Shown here: positions 1 to 7,944 of the stretch, in pieces
Numbering within the stretch: the stretch's first letter is position 1
Layout: each line of letters begins with the position of its first letter
DNA from: Streptomyces musisoli
GTDB taxonomy: Bacteria; Actinomycetota; Actinomycetes; Streptomycetales; Streptomycetaceae
DNA: 64,000 nucleotides
NCBI RefSeq assembly: GCF_016741855.1
Contig: NZ_JAERRH010000005.1
Span: forward strand, 372,001-436,000
Direction of reading: 5' to 3'
The notes under the pieces: generated by a model
Database searches by the model: none
The model's input: the letters and a program-made list of their open reading frames with translations, nothing else
Told to the model about the DNA's origin: nothing
Position numbers and translations under genes: made by a program

Positions 1-1060
1 GCTGCCGGACTCCGCCGACGAGACGCACGCGCAGATGACGACCGACCTGCGCGGCGGCGACCGGGGCCGGTTCGACGTGCTGAACATCGACGTCGACTGG
101 ACCTCCGAGTTCGCTGCGGCCGGCTGGATCCGCCCGCTGCCCCGCGACCGCTTCCCGCTGGACAGCTTCCTGCCGCCGGTCGTGGACACCGCGACGTACG
201 ACGGACGGCTGTACGCGGTCCCGTACGTCACGAACGCCGGACTTCTCCTGTACCGCAAGGACGTCCTCGCCAAGGAGGGCGTGCCCCCGCCGCGCACCTG
301 GGCCGAGCTGGAGCGCGACGCGAAGACGATCGCGCCGAAGTACGGACTGGACGGCTACGCGGGCCAGTTCCTGCCCTACGAGGGGCTCACCGTGAACGCG
401 GCCGAGGCCGTGTACTCGGCGGGCGGCACCGTCCTCGGGGGCGAGGGCAGACGGGTCACCGTCGACTCGGCCGCCGCCCGCGAGGGCATCGGTTTCCTCG
501 CCCGCGGCCTCCGCGAGGGCTGGATCCCGAAGCGGGCGCTGACGTACAAGGAGGAGGAGTCCAAGCAGTCCTTCCAGGACGGCAGGCTGCTCTTCCTGCG
601 GAACTGGCCCTACGCCTACGCCGTCGCCGCGGAGAAGGGCACGAAGGTCGCCGGGCGGATCGGCGCCGTACCGCTGCCCGGCCCCGACGGACCGGGGACG
701 AGCGTCCTCGGCGGCTCCAACCTCGCCGTCAACTCCCACGCCCGGCATCCCGACTCCGCCGCGCGGCTCATCGCGTACCTCACCAGCGCGCCCGTCCAGC
801 GGCAGGTGCTCATGCGGGGCGCGCTGCCGCCCGTGCGCGCCGCGCTCTACGAGGACCCCGCACTGGTGCGGCGGTTCCCGTATCTGCCGACCCTGCGCAC
901 CGCCGTCCTCACCGCCCGCCCGCGTCCCAAGAGCCCGCACTACGACCAGGTCAGCCTGGCCGTGCAGGCGGTCGTGCAGGACGCGCTCACCGGGCGGCAG
1001 ACGCCGGGGCAGGCCGTGCGCCGGCTGGCGCGCGAACTCGACGCCATCGCTCGCGGCTAG
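1..1060 (+). CDS. ABC sugar-binding protein, 3' part (5' end outside window)
   Basis: The reading frame is open from the window edge, so the signal peptide and N-terminal lobe are missing. About 352 residues are visible. The sequence (FDVLNIDVDWTSEFA, RLYAVPYVTNAGLLLYRKD, FLRNWPYAYAVA) is typical of family 1 extracellular solute-binding proteins of maltose/trehalose-type ABC importers. It would capture an oligosaccharide outside the membrane and deliver it to permeases. The gene is followed after 169 bp by an alpha-glucosidase and a complete binding-protein/permease set, so it may belong to the neighbouring importer locus or be the last gene of a separate upstream one. The family call is firm; the substrate is not visible. 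Confidence 0.85.
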   Translation, partial: LPDSADETHAQMTTDLRGGDRGRFDVLNIDVDWTSEFAAAGWIRPLPRDRFPLDSFLPPVVDTATYDGRLYAVPYVTNAGLLLYRKDVLAKEGVPPPRTWAELERDAKTIAPKYGLDGYAGQFLPYEGLTVNAAEAVYSAGGTVLGGEGRRVTVDSAAAREGIGFLARGLREGWIPKRALTYKEEESKQSFQDGRLLFLRNWPYAYAVAAEKGTKVAGRIGAVPLPGPDGPGTSVLGGSNLAVNSHARHPDSAARLIAYLTSAPVQRQVLMRGALPPVRAALYEDPALVRRFPYLPTLRTAVLTARPRPKSPHYDQVSLAVQAVVQDALTGRQTPGQAVRRLARELDAIARG

Positions 1061-1076
1061 TTACCTGTTAAGTAAC
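1060..1076. promoter_or_regulatory. Inverted repeat GTTAC-N7-GTAAC at the end of the binding-protein gene
   Basis: GTTAC (1060-1064) and GTAAC (1072-1076) are perfect inverted arms around CTGTTAA, overlapping the last base of the stop codon. The arms are AT-rich and short, unlike a terminator, so an operator for the downstream alpha-glucosidase locus is possible. Function is inferred only from position. Confidence 0.3.
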
Positions 1077-1158
1077 GCCCCCATCACGACTGCGTTCGCC
1101 TTGCGGTGATTTGCCCAGGTTTGAGCCTCGGACTGGTCGGTAGCTTGCGTTCACTTCG

Positions 1159-1197
1159 TTGACACCTTGGCGCGCCGCCTACCTAACATGCATGCAT
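1159..1197 (+). promoter_or_regulatory. Candidate promoter and palindrome before the alpha-glucosidase
   Basis: A consensus -35 (TTGACA, 1159-1164) is followed after 19 bp by TAACAT (1184-1189), a weak -10. The 10 bp palindrome ATGCATGCAT overlaps and follows the -10, where a repressor could act. Start-site mapping would decide. Confidence 0.4.
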
Positions 1198-1229
1198 AAC
1201 AGCCCCCCTTCAGAGACAGGTCCACTGGG

Positions 1230-2837
1230 TTGAACAGGCATCATTGGTGGCGGGACGCGGTGATCTACCAGGTCTACGTCCGCAGCTTCCTCGACAGCAC
1301 CGGCGACGGCATCGGCGACCTGGCCGGCGTCCGGGCCGGACTGCCGTACCTGAAGAAGCTCGGCGTCGACGGCATCTGGCTGAGCCCCTTCTACCCGTCG
1401 CCGCAGCACGACCACGGCTACGACGTGGCCGACTACCGCGACGTGGACCCGGTCTTCGGCGACCTCGCCGAGTTCGACCTGCTGATGTCGGCGGCCCGCC
1501 GGCTCGGCATCAAGGTGCTGCTCGACATCGTCCCCAACCACTGCTCCAGCGAGCACCCGTGGTTCCGCGAGGCCCTCGCCGCCGAGCCCGGCAGCCCGGC
1601 CCGCGCCCGCTTCCACTTCGCCGACGGCCGTGGCCCCGACGGCAGCGAGCCGCCCAACAACTGGCACGCCATGTTCGGCGGACCGGCCTGGACCCGGGTC
1701 GACGACGGCCAGTGGTACCTGCACATGTTCACGCCCGAGCAGCCCGACTGGAACTGGCGCGACCCCGAGATCCCCGACGAGTTCGACCGCGTCCTGCGGT
1801 TCTGGCTCGACCGGGGCGTGGACGGCTTCCGCATCGACGTCGCCGCCGGCCTGTACAAGCACCCCGAACTGCCCGACTCCGACGACCCGGAGGCCGACGC
1901 CCGCACCCGCGACTCGGTCAACCCGCTCGCCTGGAACCAGCCCGAGGTGCACGAGGTGTGGCGCCGCTGGCGCTCCACATGCGAGGAGTACCGCGCCCGC
2001 GACGGCCGCGAACGCCTGCTCGTCGGCGAGGTCTCCGTGCCCACCGCCCGCGAGCACGCCCTGTACGTCCGCCCCGACGAACTCCACCAGGCCTTCTTCT
2101 TCGACCTGCTCGGCGCCCCCTGGGACGCCGACGCCTTCCGCAAGGTCATCTCCGAGGCCATGCAGGACATCGCCGGCACCGGCTCCACGGTCACCTGGGT
2201 CCTCAACAACCACGACCAGGTCCGCACCGTCACCCGCTACGGCGAACCCGCCACCGAGGGCAGCGGACTCGGCGCCGCCCGCGCCCGCGCGGCCGCCCTG
2301 CTGATGCTGGCCCTGCCCGGCGCCGCCTACATCTACCAGGGCGAGGAACTGGGCCTGCCCGAGGTCGTCGACCTGCCCGACGACGTCCTCACCGACCCGA
2401 TCTTCCACCGCACCGGCAGCCGCGCCCGCATCCGCGACGGCTGCCGGGTGCCCCTTCCGTGGTCCGGGCAGGCGTCGCCGTTCGGCTTCACCTCCGGCGC
2501 GGAGGGTGCCAAGCCCTGGCTGCCGCAGCCGGAGTACTTCGCCGAGTACGCCACCGACCGCGCCCTCGCCGACACCCGCTCCTTCTGGCACCTGTACCGC
2601 GACGGCCTGCAACTCCGGGCGTCCCTGCCCCAGCTGGGCGAGGGCACGCTCGAGTGGCTGGACGCCCCGCCCGGCGTCCTCGCCTTCACCCGCGGCGACG
2701 GCCTGGTCTGCGCCGTCAACTTCGGCACGGCCAACGCCCCCGCGCCGGTCTCCGGCACCCCCCTGCTCTCCAGCGGTCCCTGCCCGCCCGGCGTCCTGCC
2801 CGGCGCCACGGCGGCCTGGTGGCTCAACGAGATCTGA
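1230..2837 (+). CDS. GH13 alpha-glucosidase (oligo-1,6-glucosidase-like)
   Basis: This 535-residue protein is a cytoplasmic glycoside hydrolase of family 13, which cleaves imported malto- or isomalto-oligosaccharides to glucose. The GH13 order is complete: YQVYVRSF and GDGIGDL near the N-terminus, DIVPNH, GFRIDVA with the nucleophile Asp near residue 203, LVGEVSVP with the acid/base Glu near 267, and LNNHDQVR with the third carboxylate near 329. There is no signal peptide, consistent with hydrolysis after uptake. The start is TTG, preceded by a purine stretch (AGACAGG), and places the WWRDAVIYQVY motif at the N-terminus as usual. It is the first gene of an operon with a binding protein and two permeases. 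Confidence 0.9.
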   Translation: MNRHHWWRDAVIYQVYVRSFLDSTGDGIGDLAGVRAGLPYLKKLGVDGIWLSPFYPSPQHDHGYDVADYRDVDPVFGDLAEFDLLMSAARRLGIKVLLDIVPNHCSSEHPWFREALAAEPGSPARARFHFADGRGPDGSEPPNNWHAMFGGPAWTRVDDGQWYLHMFTPEQPDWNWRDPEIPDEFDRVLRFWLDRGVDGFRIDVAAGLYKHPELPDSDDPEADARTRDSVNPLAWNQPEVHEVWRRWRSTCEEYRARDGRERLLVGEVSVPTAREHALYVRPDELHQAFFFDLLGAPWDADAFRKVISEAMQDIAGTGSTVTWVLNNHDQVRTVTRYGEPATEGSGLGAARARAAALLMLALPGAAYIYQGEELGLPEVVDLPDDVLTDPIFHRTGSRARIRDGCRVPLPWSGQASPFGFTSGAEGAKPWLPQPEYFAEYATDRALADTRSFWHLYRDGLQLRASLPQLGEGTLEWLDAPPGVLAFTRGDGLVCAVNFGTANAPAPVSGTPLLSSGPCPPGVLPGATAAWWLNEI

Positions 2838-2869
2838 TCATCCGTCCCCCAAGGAAAGGTCCGTCGACG

Positions 2870-4195
2870 ATGATGCGACGACACACGACCCTGCTCACCG
2901 GCTGCACCGCTCTCGCGCTCGCCCTCGGCGCCACCGCCTGCGGCGGCGATCCGGTCTCCGCGGGCGGTGGCGACAAGGAACTCGGCGGCCAGACCGTCAC
3001 CGTGGCCGGCGTCTGGTCCGGCAGCGAGCAGAAGAACTTCCAGAAGGTGCTGGACGCCTTCAGCGAGAAGACCGGAGCCAAGACCCAGTTCGTCTCCACC
3101 GGCGACAACGTCTCCACCGTCGTCGGCAGCAAGATCGAGGGCGGCAACGCGCCCGACGTCGTGATGGTCCCGCAGGTCGGCGTGCTCCAGCAGTTCGCGA
3201 AGAAGGGCTGGCTCAGGCCGCTGTCCCCGACCGCGCAGCAGACGATCACCGCCGGCTACGCACCGGTGTGGAAGAAGTACGGCAGCGTCGACGGCACCCT
3301 CTACGGCCTGTACTTCAAGGCCGCCCACAAGTCGACGGTCTGGTACAGCCCCGAGGCGCTCACCCAGGCCGGCGTCAAGCCGCCGAAGACGTACGACGAG
3401 CTGCTGAAGGCCGGGCACACCGTCTCCGACTCCGGTCTCGCCGCCTTCTCGGTCGGCGGACAGGACGGCTGGACCCTCACCGACTGGTTCGAGAACGTCT
3501 ACCTCTCCCAGGCCGGCCCCGAGAAGTACGACGCCCTCGCCGCCCACAAGCTGAAGTGGACCGACCCGACCGTGGTCAAGGCGCTCACCACGCTCGGCAA
3601 GCTGTTCAAGGACAAGCAGCTCGTCGCGGGCGGCCAGAAGGAGGCCCTCAACACCGACTTCCCGGGCTCGGTGGAGAAGGTCTTCGGGCCCAAGCCGGAG
3701 GCGGGCATGGTCTACGAGGGCGACTTCGTCGCCGGCGTCGCCCACGACCAGTACGGCAAGTCCATCGGCAAGGACGCCGACTTCTTCCCCTTCCCCGCGG
3801 TCGAAGGCGGCAACGCCCCGGTCGTCAGCGGCGGTGACGCGGCCGTCGTCCTCAAGGACGGCAAGAACGCCAAGGCCGGCATGAAGCTCCTGGAGTACCT
3901 GGCCACCCCCGAGGCCGCGGCCGTGTGGGCGAAGGCGGGCGGCTTCCTGTCCCCGAACAAGAAGCTCGACCTCGCCTCGTACGGCGACGACGTCACCCGG
4001 GCCACCGCCGAGTCCCTGGTCGGCGCGGGCGACTCGGTCCGGTTCGACATGTCCGACCAGGCGCCGGCGGCCTTCGGCGGCACCAAGGGCGCCGGCGAGT
4101 GGAAGCTGCTCCAGGACTTCCTGCGCGACCCGTCGGACCCGAAGGGCACCGCGGCGAAGCTGGAGTCGGCGGCGGCCAAGGCCTACCAGGACTGA
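2870..4195 (+). CDS. ABC sugar-binding lipoprotein
   Basis: This 441-residue solute-binding protein has an N-terminal lipoprotein signal (MMRRHTTLLTG, then a hydrophobic stretch ending in ATAC), so it should be anchored outside the membrane by a lipidated Cys near residue 24. The mature part has the family 1 binding-protein pattern (NVSTVVGSKIEGGNAPDVVMVPQ as two lobes, then GTLYGLYFK). An AAGGAAAGG ribosome site precedes two adjacent ATGs; the first is used here. It lies 32 bp after the GH13 gene and 11 bp before the first permease, so it is the receptor of this importer. The exact substrate (maltodextrin, trehalose or alpha-glucoside) cannot be read from sequence. Confidence 0.88.
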   Translation: MMRRHTTLLTGCTALALALGATACGGDPVSAGGGDKELGGQTVTVAGVWSGSEQKNFQKVLDAFSEKTGAKTQFVSTGDNVSTVVGSKIEGGNAPDVVMVPQVGVLQQFAKKGWLRPLSPTAQQTITAGYAPVWKKYGSVDGTLYGLYFKAAHKSTVWYSPEALTQAGVKPPKTYDELLKAGHTVSDSGLAAFSVGGQDGWTLTDWFENVYLSQAGPEKYDALAAHKLKWTDPTVVKALTTLGKLFKDKQLVAGGQKEALNTDFPGSVEKVFGPKPEAGMVYEGDFVAGVAHDQYGKSIGKDADFFPFPAVEGGNAPVVSGGDAAVVLKDGKNAKAGMKLLEYLATPEAAAVWAKAGGFLSPNKKLDLASYGDDVTRATAESLVGAGDSVRFDMSDQAPAAFGGTKGAGEWKLLQDFLRDPSDPKGTAAKLESAAAKAYQD

Positions 4196-4206
4196 GCGAC
4201 AGCACC

Positions 4207-5559
4207 ATGACCGCCACCACACTCGAGAAACGGCAGGCGGGCCCGCGTGCCGCCGGCCCGGCGCCCGTGCGCCGCGGCCGGCGGCGCGGCCGGCTGATCG
4301 CCCTGCTCTTCGTCTTCCCCGCCCTGCTCCTGCTCGGCGCACTCGTCGTCTACCCGGTGCTGTTCTCCGTCGGCCGCAGCTTCTTCGACGCCTCCGGCAC
4401 CCGGTTCGTCGGCGGCGACAACTACGCCGAGATGTTCCGCGACCCCGCCACGCTGAAGGCCATCCGCAACACCACCATCTGGGTGGTCGTCGCCCCCGCC
4501 CTGCTCACCGGCCTCGGCCTGATCCTCGCCGTCCTGGTGGAGAAGGTCCGCTGGGCGACGGCCTTCAAGCTGCTCCTCTTCATGCCGATGGCGGTGTCCT
4601 TCCTCGCCGCCGGCATCATCTTCCGGCTCGCCTACGACGAGGACCCGGACAAGGGCGTCCTGAACGCGGCCGTCGTCTCCGTCCACGACGCCTTCAAGGG
4701 CACGTCGACGTACCCCACCGCCCGCGGGCGCACCGGACTGCTCACGCAGGACCGGGACGGCTCGTACCGCACCACCGCCTCGGCGGGGGACTCGGTCACG
4801 CTCCCGATGGTCGGCGTCCTGCCGGGGGACCTGCCCCGCGACGCCTCGCCCGCCCGCACGGCGGCCGCACGCAAGGCCGGGCCCGGCGAACTGCGCGGTG
4901 TCGTCTACCTGGACTTCACCCCCGGCGGCGGAGGCGAGCAGGGCAAGGTCGACCCGAAGGAGAGCGGCCTGCCCGGGATGAAGGTCGAGGCGGAGCGCGA
5001 CGGGAAGACCGTCGCGAGCGCGACCACCGCCGCCGACGGCTCCTTCCGCTTCGCCGGGCTGACGGCGGGCCCGTACACGGTGAAGCTCCCGGAGTCGAAC
5101 TTCGCCCCGCCCTACCAGGGCGTCTCCTGGCTCGGCCCGGCCCTCGTCACCCCGGCGATCATCGGCGCGTACCTGTGGATCTGGACGGGCTTCGCGATGG
5201 TCCTGATCGGCGCGGGACTGTCGGCGCTGCCCCGCGACGCCCTGGAGGCGGCCCGGATGGACGGGGCGAACGAGTGGCAGATCTTCCGGCGGATCACCGT
5301 ACCGCTGCTCGCGCCCGTACTCACCGTGGTCTTCGTGACCCTCGTGATCAACGTGATGAAGGTCTTCGACCTCGTCTACATCATCGCGCCCGGACCGGTA
5401 CAGGAAGACGCGACCGTCCTCGCGACCCAGATGTGGCTCGTGTCCTTCGGCGGCGGCAACGACCAGGGACTCGGCAGCGCCCTCGGCGTCCTGCTCCTGC
5501 TCCTGGTGATCCCCGCGATGGTCTTCAACGTCCGCCGCTTCCGCAACAGCCAACGATGA
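4207..5559 (+). CDS. ABC sugar permease (MalF-like) with inserted Cna-B-like external domain
   Basis: The protein has 450 residues against about 300 for usual MalF-type permeases. Membrane segments begin near residue 32 (LIALLFVFPALLLLGALVVY), and the ABC permease EAA loop (EAARMDGANEWQIFRRITVPLL) is near residue 355. The extra length lies between IIFRLAYDEDP (about 140) and the segment starting GPALVTPAIIGAYLWIW (about 310). Part of the insert reads as a carboxypeptidase-regulatory/Cna-B-like beta domain: RGVVYLDF, SGLPGMKVEAERDG, ADGSFRFAGLTAGPYTVKLP. By topology it should be extracytoplasmic, like the P2 loop of MalF. The locus has no ATPase gene, so a shared ATPase such as MsiK is expected to drive it. 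Confidence 0.88.
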   Translation: MTATTLEKRQAGPRAAGPAPVRRGRRRGRLIALLFVFPALLLLGALVVYPVLFSVGRSFFDASGTRFVGGDNYAEMFRDPATLKAIRNTTIWVVVAPALLTGLGLILAVLVEKVRWATAFKLLLFMPMAVSFLAAGIIFRLAYDEDPDKGVLNAAVVSVHDAFKGTSTYPTARGRTGLLTQDRDGSYRTTASAGDSVTLPMVGVLPGDLPRDASPARTAAARKAGPGELRGVVYLDFTPGGGGEQGKVDPKESGLPGMKVEAERDGKTVASATTAADGSFRFAGLTAGPYTVKLPESNFAPPYQGVSWLGPALVTPAIIGAYLWIWTGFAMVLIGAGLSALPRDALEAARMDGANEWQIFRRITVPLLAPVLTVVFVTLVINVMKVFDLVYIIAPGPVQEDATVLATQMWLVSFGGGNDQGLGSALGVLLLLLVIPAMVFNVRRFRNSQR

Positions 5560-5569
5560 GGAGTCAGCG

Positions 5570-6409
5570 ATGAACGCCCTGCGGCGCTCTCTGGGCAACG
5601 GTCTCGTCCAGGCCGTCCTCGTGGTCATCGGCCTGGTCTGGCTCACCCCGCTGGCCGGACTGTTCCTGTCCTCCCTGCGCTCGTCCCAGGACAACGCGAA
5701 GGGCGGCTGGTGGACGGCGCTGTCCGGCCCCGGCCAGCTGTCCTTCGACAACTACTCGGCCCTGCTGAAGAACGCGGGCATGACCCAGGCCTTCTGGAAC
5801 ACCGTGCTGATCTCGGTGCCGGCGACCACGCTGGTCGTCGTCATCGCGGCCCTCGCCGGATACGCCTTCGCCTGGCTGGACTTCCCGCTGCGCGAGCCCC
5901 TCTTCCTGCTGGTGGTCGCCCTGCTGGTGGTGCCGGTCCAGATCGGCCTGCTGCCGGTGGCCAAACTCTTCGGCGCGCTGGGCCTGTTCGGCACGATCCC
6001 CGGCGTCGTCCTCTTCCACGTCGCCTACGGACTGCCCTTCGCCGTCTTCCTCCTGCGCAACTACTTCGCCGAGATGCCGAAGGAGATGCTGGAGGCGGCC
6101 CGGATGGACGGCGGCAGCGAGTGGCGCATCTTCACCCGGCTGGTCCTGCCGGTGGGCCGCCCGGCGATCGCCTCGCTCGCCATCTTCCAGTTCCTGTGGG
6201 TCTGGAACGACATGCTGGTCGCGCTGCTCTTCGCCGACAGCTCCTCGCAGCCGCTGACCGTGCAACTCCAGTCACAGATCCGCCAGTTCGGCAGCAACAT
6301 CGACGTACTGGCGCCGGGCGCCTTCCTGTCCCTGATCGTGCCGGTGGTGGTCTTCTTCGCCTTCCAGCGGCACTTCGTCCAGGGCGTGATGGCGGGTTCG
6401 GTCAAGTGA
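5570..6409 (+). CDS. ABC sugar permease (MalG-like)
   Basis: This 279-residue inner-membrane protein has about six hydrophobic segments and the MalG-type EAA loop (EMLEAARMDGGSEWRIFTRLVLP) near residue 175. It ends in the usual QRHFVQGVMAGSVK. It starts 10 bp after the partner permease behind a GAGGAG site and would form the heterodimeric channel with it. It is the last gene of the operon, closed by a strong hairpin. Confidence 0.92.
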   Translation: MNALRRSLGNGLVQAVLVVIGLVWLTPLAGLFLSSLRSSQDNAKGGWWTALSGPGQLSFDNYSALLKNAGMTQAFWNTVLISVPATTLVVVIAALAGYAFAWLDFPLREPLFLLVVALLVVPVQIGLLPVAKLFGALGLFGTIPGVVLFHVAYGLPFAVFLLRNYFAEMPKEMLEAARMDGGSEWRIFTRLVLPVGRPAIASLAIFQFLWVWNDMLVALLFADSSSQPLTVQLQSQIRQFGSNIDVLAPGAFLSLIVPVVVFFAFQRHFVQGVMAGSVK

Positions 6410-6411
6410 CC

Positions 6412-6462
6412 GCGCCCCGCCCGCGGCGGCCGACCCTGACCGGGCCGCCGCGGGCGGGGCGC
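6412..6462. terminator. Convergent bidirectional terminator
   Basis: A perfect 20 bp stem (6412-6431 with 6443-6462) and 11-nt loop lies 3 bp after the permease stop codon and before the 3' end of the opposing lamin-tail gene. No T-tract follows, as is common in Streptomyces. Confidence 0.85.
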
Positions 6463-6469
6463 CGTCGCG

Positions 6470-6973
6470 TCAGCCGTGGTAGTTGATGTAGCCGTTGCCG
6501 TCCCGGTCGTCGCGGGACTTGGTGTAGGCGTGGGTGTCCGCGTGGGCGCCGGACGGCTTGTACAGGTAGATGGTGTCCTTGTCGTTGTTCCAGATGAAGT
6601 TGCAGTTCTGGCGGTAGACGACGTTCTTGGCGTCCGAGTCGGTGCCGTGGCCCCCGCGCAGCGAGACGTAGTCGCCGGGCTGGAGGTAGTGGTTGGAGCG
6701 GAAGGTGAACTTGTTGGTGCTGGTGGTGTCCCTGACCACGTAACCCTTGAGGTTGATGGTCGCGGTCCGCGAGTAGTTCTTGATCGTCACGTACTCGCTC
6801 TTGCTGTTGCCCGTACGGCAGTTGTTGGAGTCCCGCCCCGGGGCGTCGTACTGGACGCCCTTGATCTTCAGGGACGAGGAGTACTCGGTGGCCTGGGCCG
6901 GGGCGGCGACGACCGCGAGCGTGGCGGCGGTGGCGGCGGTGACGGCGGCGGCCGAAGTGAAGCGTATGCGCAT
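6470..6973 (-). CDS. Secreted lamin-tail-domain protein
   Basis: This 167-residue protein begins with a Sec signal (MRIRFTSAAAVTAATAATL, cleavage after AQA near residue 28). The remainder is one lamin-tail domain: LKIKGVQYDAPG, SEYVTIKNYSRTATINLKGY, FTFRSNHYLQPGDYVSLRGG, FIWNNDKDTIYLYKPSG. Two Cys (NNCRTG and RQNCNF) could form a disulfide. Such domains occur on many exported bacterial proteins, often beside nucleases or phosphatases, but here the domain stands alone. It is transcribed alone on the minus strand and ends against a convergent terminator. Its role is unknown; an extracellular adhesion or binding function is a guess. Confidence 0.8.
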   Translation of the reverse strand: MRIRFTSAAAVTAATAATLAVVAAPAQATEYSSSLKIKGVQYDAPGRDSNNCRTGNSKSEYVTIKNYSRTATINLKGYVVRDTTSTNKFTFRSNHYLQPGDYVSLRGGHGTDSDAKNVVYRQNCNFIWNNDKDTIYLYKPSGAHADTHAYTKSRDDRDGNGYINYHG

Positions 6974-7095
6974 GAGGTGAGGTCCCCCCTCGGTGATGCG
7001 AACGGTGCGCCCAGGAGCTTACACAAAAGTTGAGTGTTGTATGAATGTTTCGTGTAAGTGGTGAAGGACTTGCCGAGGCGGCGTCAGCGCACACG

Positions 7096-7133
7096 ACGAG
7101 GGCGGCAGGGGAGTCGTCCCCTGCCGCCCTCGT
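7096..7133 (-). terminator. Terminator of the tkt-tal-zwf-opcA-pgl operon
   Basis: Perfect 17 bp inverted repeat (7096-7112 with 7117-7133) around the tetraloop GTCG, about 30 bp downstream of the pgl stop codon on the minus strand. Confidence 0.88.
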
Positions 7134-7161
7134 TCTGATCGTTCCTCAGAGGCTCACCGGT

Positions 7162-7944
7162 TCACGGCGAAGCCGGCGGATACAGCGACCGCGGCAGCTG
7201 TGAAGCCGCGGCGGAGTCCAGCAGCCACAGCGTGCGCGCACGGCCGTACGCGCCCGCCGCCGGAGCCTGGATCTCGCCCGCGCCCGACAGGGCGATGGCC
7301 GCGGCCTCCGCCTTGTCCTCGCCGGCCGCGAGGAGCCACACCTCGCGGGCCGCGCGGATCGCCGGCAGGGTGAGGGAGATCCGGGTCGGCGGCGGCTTGG
7401 GCGCGCCGTGCACACCGACCACCGTGCGCTCGGTCTCCCGTACGGCCGGCAACTCCGGGAAGAGCGAGGCCACATGGGTGTCCGGGCCGACGCCCAGCAT
7501 CAGGACGTCGAAGGTCGGGACCGAGCCGTGGTTCTCCGGTCCGGCCGCCTTCGCCAGCTCCGCCGCGTACGCCTCGGCCGCCGCCTCGACGTCCGTGCCG
7601 TGGGGACCGTCGGAGGCGGGCATGGCGTGCACGCGCTCCGGGTCCAGCGGGACCGAGTCCAGCAGGGCCGCGCGGGCCTGCGTGACATTGCGCTCGGGGT
7701 CGCCCTCGGGCAGGTAGCGCTCGTCGCCCCACCACAGGTCGAGGCGGCTCCAGTCGATGGCGTCCCGGGCGGGCGCCGCCGCGAGCGCGGCCAGCAGTCC
7801 GTTGCCGTTGCGGCCGCCCGTCAGGACCACGGACGCGCTGCCCCGGGAGGCCTGCGAGTCCACGATCTTCGTGATCAGGCGGGCCGCGGCGGCCTGCGCC
7901 ATCAGCTCCTTGTCGTGGTGGACGACCAGCTGCGGAGTGCTCAC
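7162..7944 (-). CDS. pgl: 6-phosphogluconolactonase
   Basis: This 260-residue enzyme hydrolyses 6-phosphogluconolactone to 6-phosphogluconate, the second step of the oxidative pentose phosphate pathway. Family signatures are VVLTGGRNGNGLLAAL (phosphate-binding loop), WWGDERYLPEGDPERNV, and VLMLGVGPDTHVASLFP. The start is GTG at 7944, whose GTGA overlaps the opcA stop codon, pointing to translational coupling. Longer in-frame openings upstream only read through opcA in another frame. It is the last gene of a five-gene minus-strand operon and is followed by a strong terminator. Confidence 0.95.
   Translation of the reverse strand: MSTPQLVVHHDKELMAQAAAARLITKIVDSQASRGSASVVLTGGRNGNGLLAALAAAPARDAIDWSRLDLWWGDERYLPEGDPERNVTQARAALLDSVPLDPERVHAMPASDGPHGTDVEAAAEAYAAELAKAAGPENHGSVPTFDVLMLGVGPDTHVASLFPELPAVRETERTVVGVHGAPKPPPTRISLTLPAIRAAREVWLLAAGEDKAEAAAIALSGAGEIQAPAAGAYGRARTLWLLDSAAASQLPRSLYPPASP

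Noticed and set aside
1244..4195. 983-residue open frame spanning the alpha-glucosidase in another frame
   Set aside because: The first 540 residues are an Arg/Pro/Ala-rich shadow of the GH13 gene; the real protein is the binding lipoprotein starting at 2870.
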